From NCBI GenBank assembly GCA_041741155.1, contig JBGSKO010000116.1:37503-101502 (forward strand): a DNA stretch of 64,000 bases, in the 5' to 3' direction. The first letter of the stretch is position 1; every line of letters begins with the position of its first letter. Below the pieces are notes generated by a model, which was given only the letters and a program-made list of their open reading frames with translations, was not told where the DNA came from and did not search any database. Origin of the DNA: M3007 sp041741155 (GTDB lineage: Bacteria; Bacteroidota; Bacteroidia; Chitinophagales; Saprospiraceae). This document shows, in pieces, positions 63,920-64,000 of this stretch. The translations under genes were made by a program, and so were the position numbers.

Positions 63920-64000
63920 GGTTGGCATCGACCTACTCTCCCGCGGCATCTACCGCAGTACCATCGGCGCTGGCAGGCTTAACTGCTCTGTTCGGAATGG
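63920..64000 (-). rRNA. 5S ribosomal RNA, 3' part (cut by window edge)
   Basis: Reverse complement of this end matches 5S rRNA: CATTCCGAACAGAGCAGTTA, then AAGCC...GCGCCGATGGTACT, and GGGAGAGTAGGTCGATGCC near the 3' end. The 5' part, and the 23S and 16S genes expected beyond it, lie outside the window. The exact 3' boundary is uncertain by a few bases. Confidence 0.93.

Overview
The window looks like a chromosomal segment of a Bacteroidota bacterium, most likely near the Saprospiria/Chitinophagia. The evidence is: four proteins ending in a type IX secretion (T9SS) sorting domain; TonB-dependent receptors with N-terminal carboxypeptidase-like domains; LytS/LytTR two-component pairs; a Bacteroidota-type (pinensin-like) RiPP leader; an EAD11-like domain; and promoters of the form TTG-N19/20-TANNTTTG with no obvious Shine-Dalgarno sites. 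No lineage assignment was computed. Gene density is high, and several convergent pairs end within 4-12 bp of each other.

Layout. 0.2-12.3 kb: BamA-like barrel, UMF1-type MFS transporter, then two T9SS cargo proteins (M36 metalloprotease, beta-helix protein) and a FecA-like TonB receptor. A 193-bp MITE with an 8-bp target duplication lies in front of the receptor. 12.3-19.4 kb: SRAP protein, DUF4153 membrane protein, lipocalin-like secreted protein, DUF4286 protein, ABC-F ATPase and MltA. 19.4-20.2 kb is the largest gene-poor gap; it holds a consensus promoter with no gene attached. 20.2-31.2 kb: T9SS esterase, OmpA-family protein, a glutaryl-CoA dehydrogenase gene broken by one TGA, small proteins, TPR protein, YgjP-like peptidase with truncated hemoglobin, PafA-like phosphatase and an EamA transporter. 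31.2-40.4 kb: beta-barrel receptor with a Spy-like chaperone, divergent from a LytS/LytTR pair, then gamma-glutamyltransferase and an ABC half-exporter. 40.4-47.2 kb: EAD11-like/TPR membrane protein, SGNH lipoprotein, MeaB, orphan LytTR protein, unknown helical protein, RiPP-like precursor and RecX. 47.3-64 kb: large T9SS Ig-like protein, DEAD-box helicase, class-III aminotransferase, CBS protein, tandem amidohydrolase, S41 protease, a TonB receptor/LytS/LytTR operon, and the 3' end of an rRNA operon (5S plus terminator, minus strand) at the right edge.

Function. Most genes are housekeeping or envelope functions: nutrient capture, secreted hydrolysis, peptidoglycan turnover and envelope sensing. 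No phage, plasmid, CRISPR or complete defence locus is visible. The most unusual content is non-coding or small: two GTTGAG/CTCAAC inverted arrays that run from the TGA stop of one gene to 8-10 nt before the next ATG, two MITE-like hairpin elements with target duplications, a dispersed palindrome, and an orphan cysteine-free double-glycine peptide.
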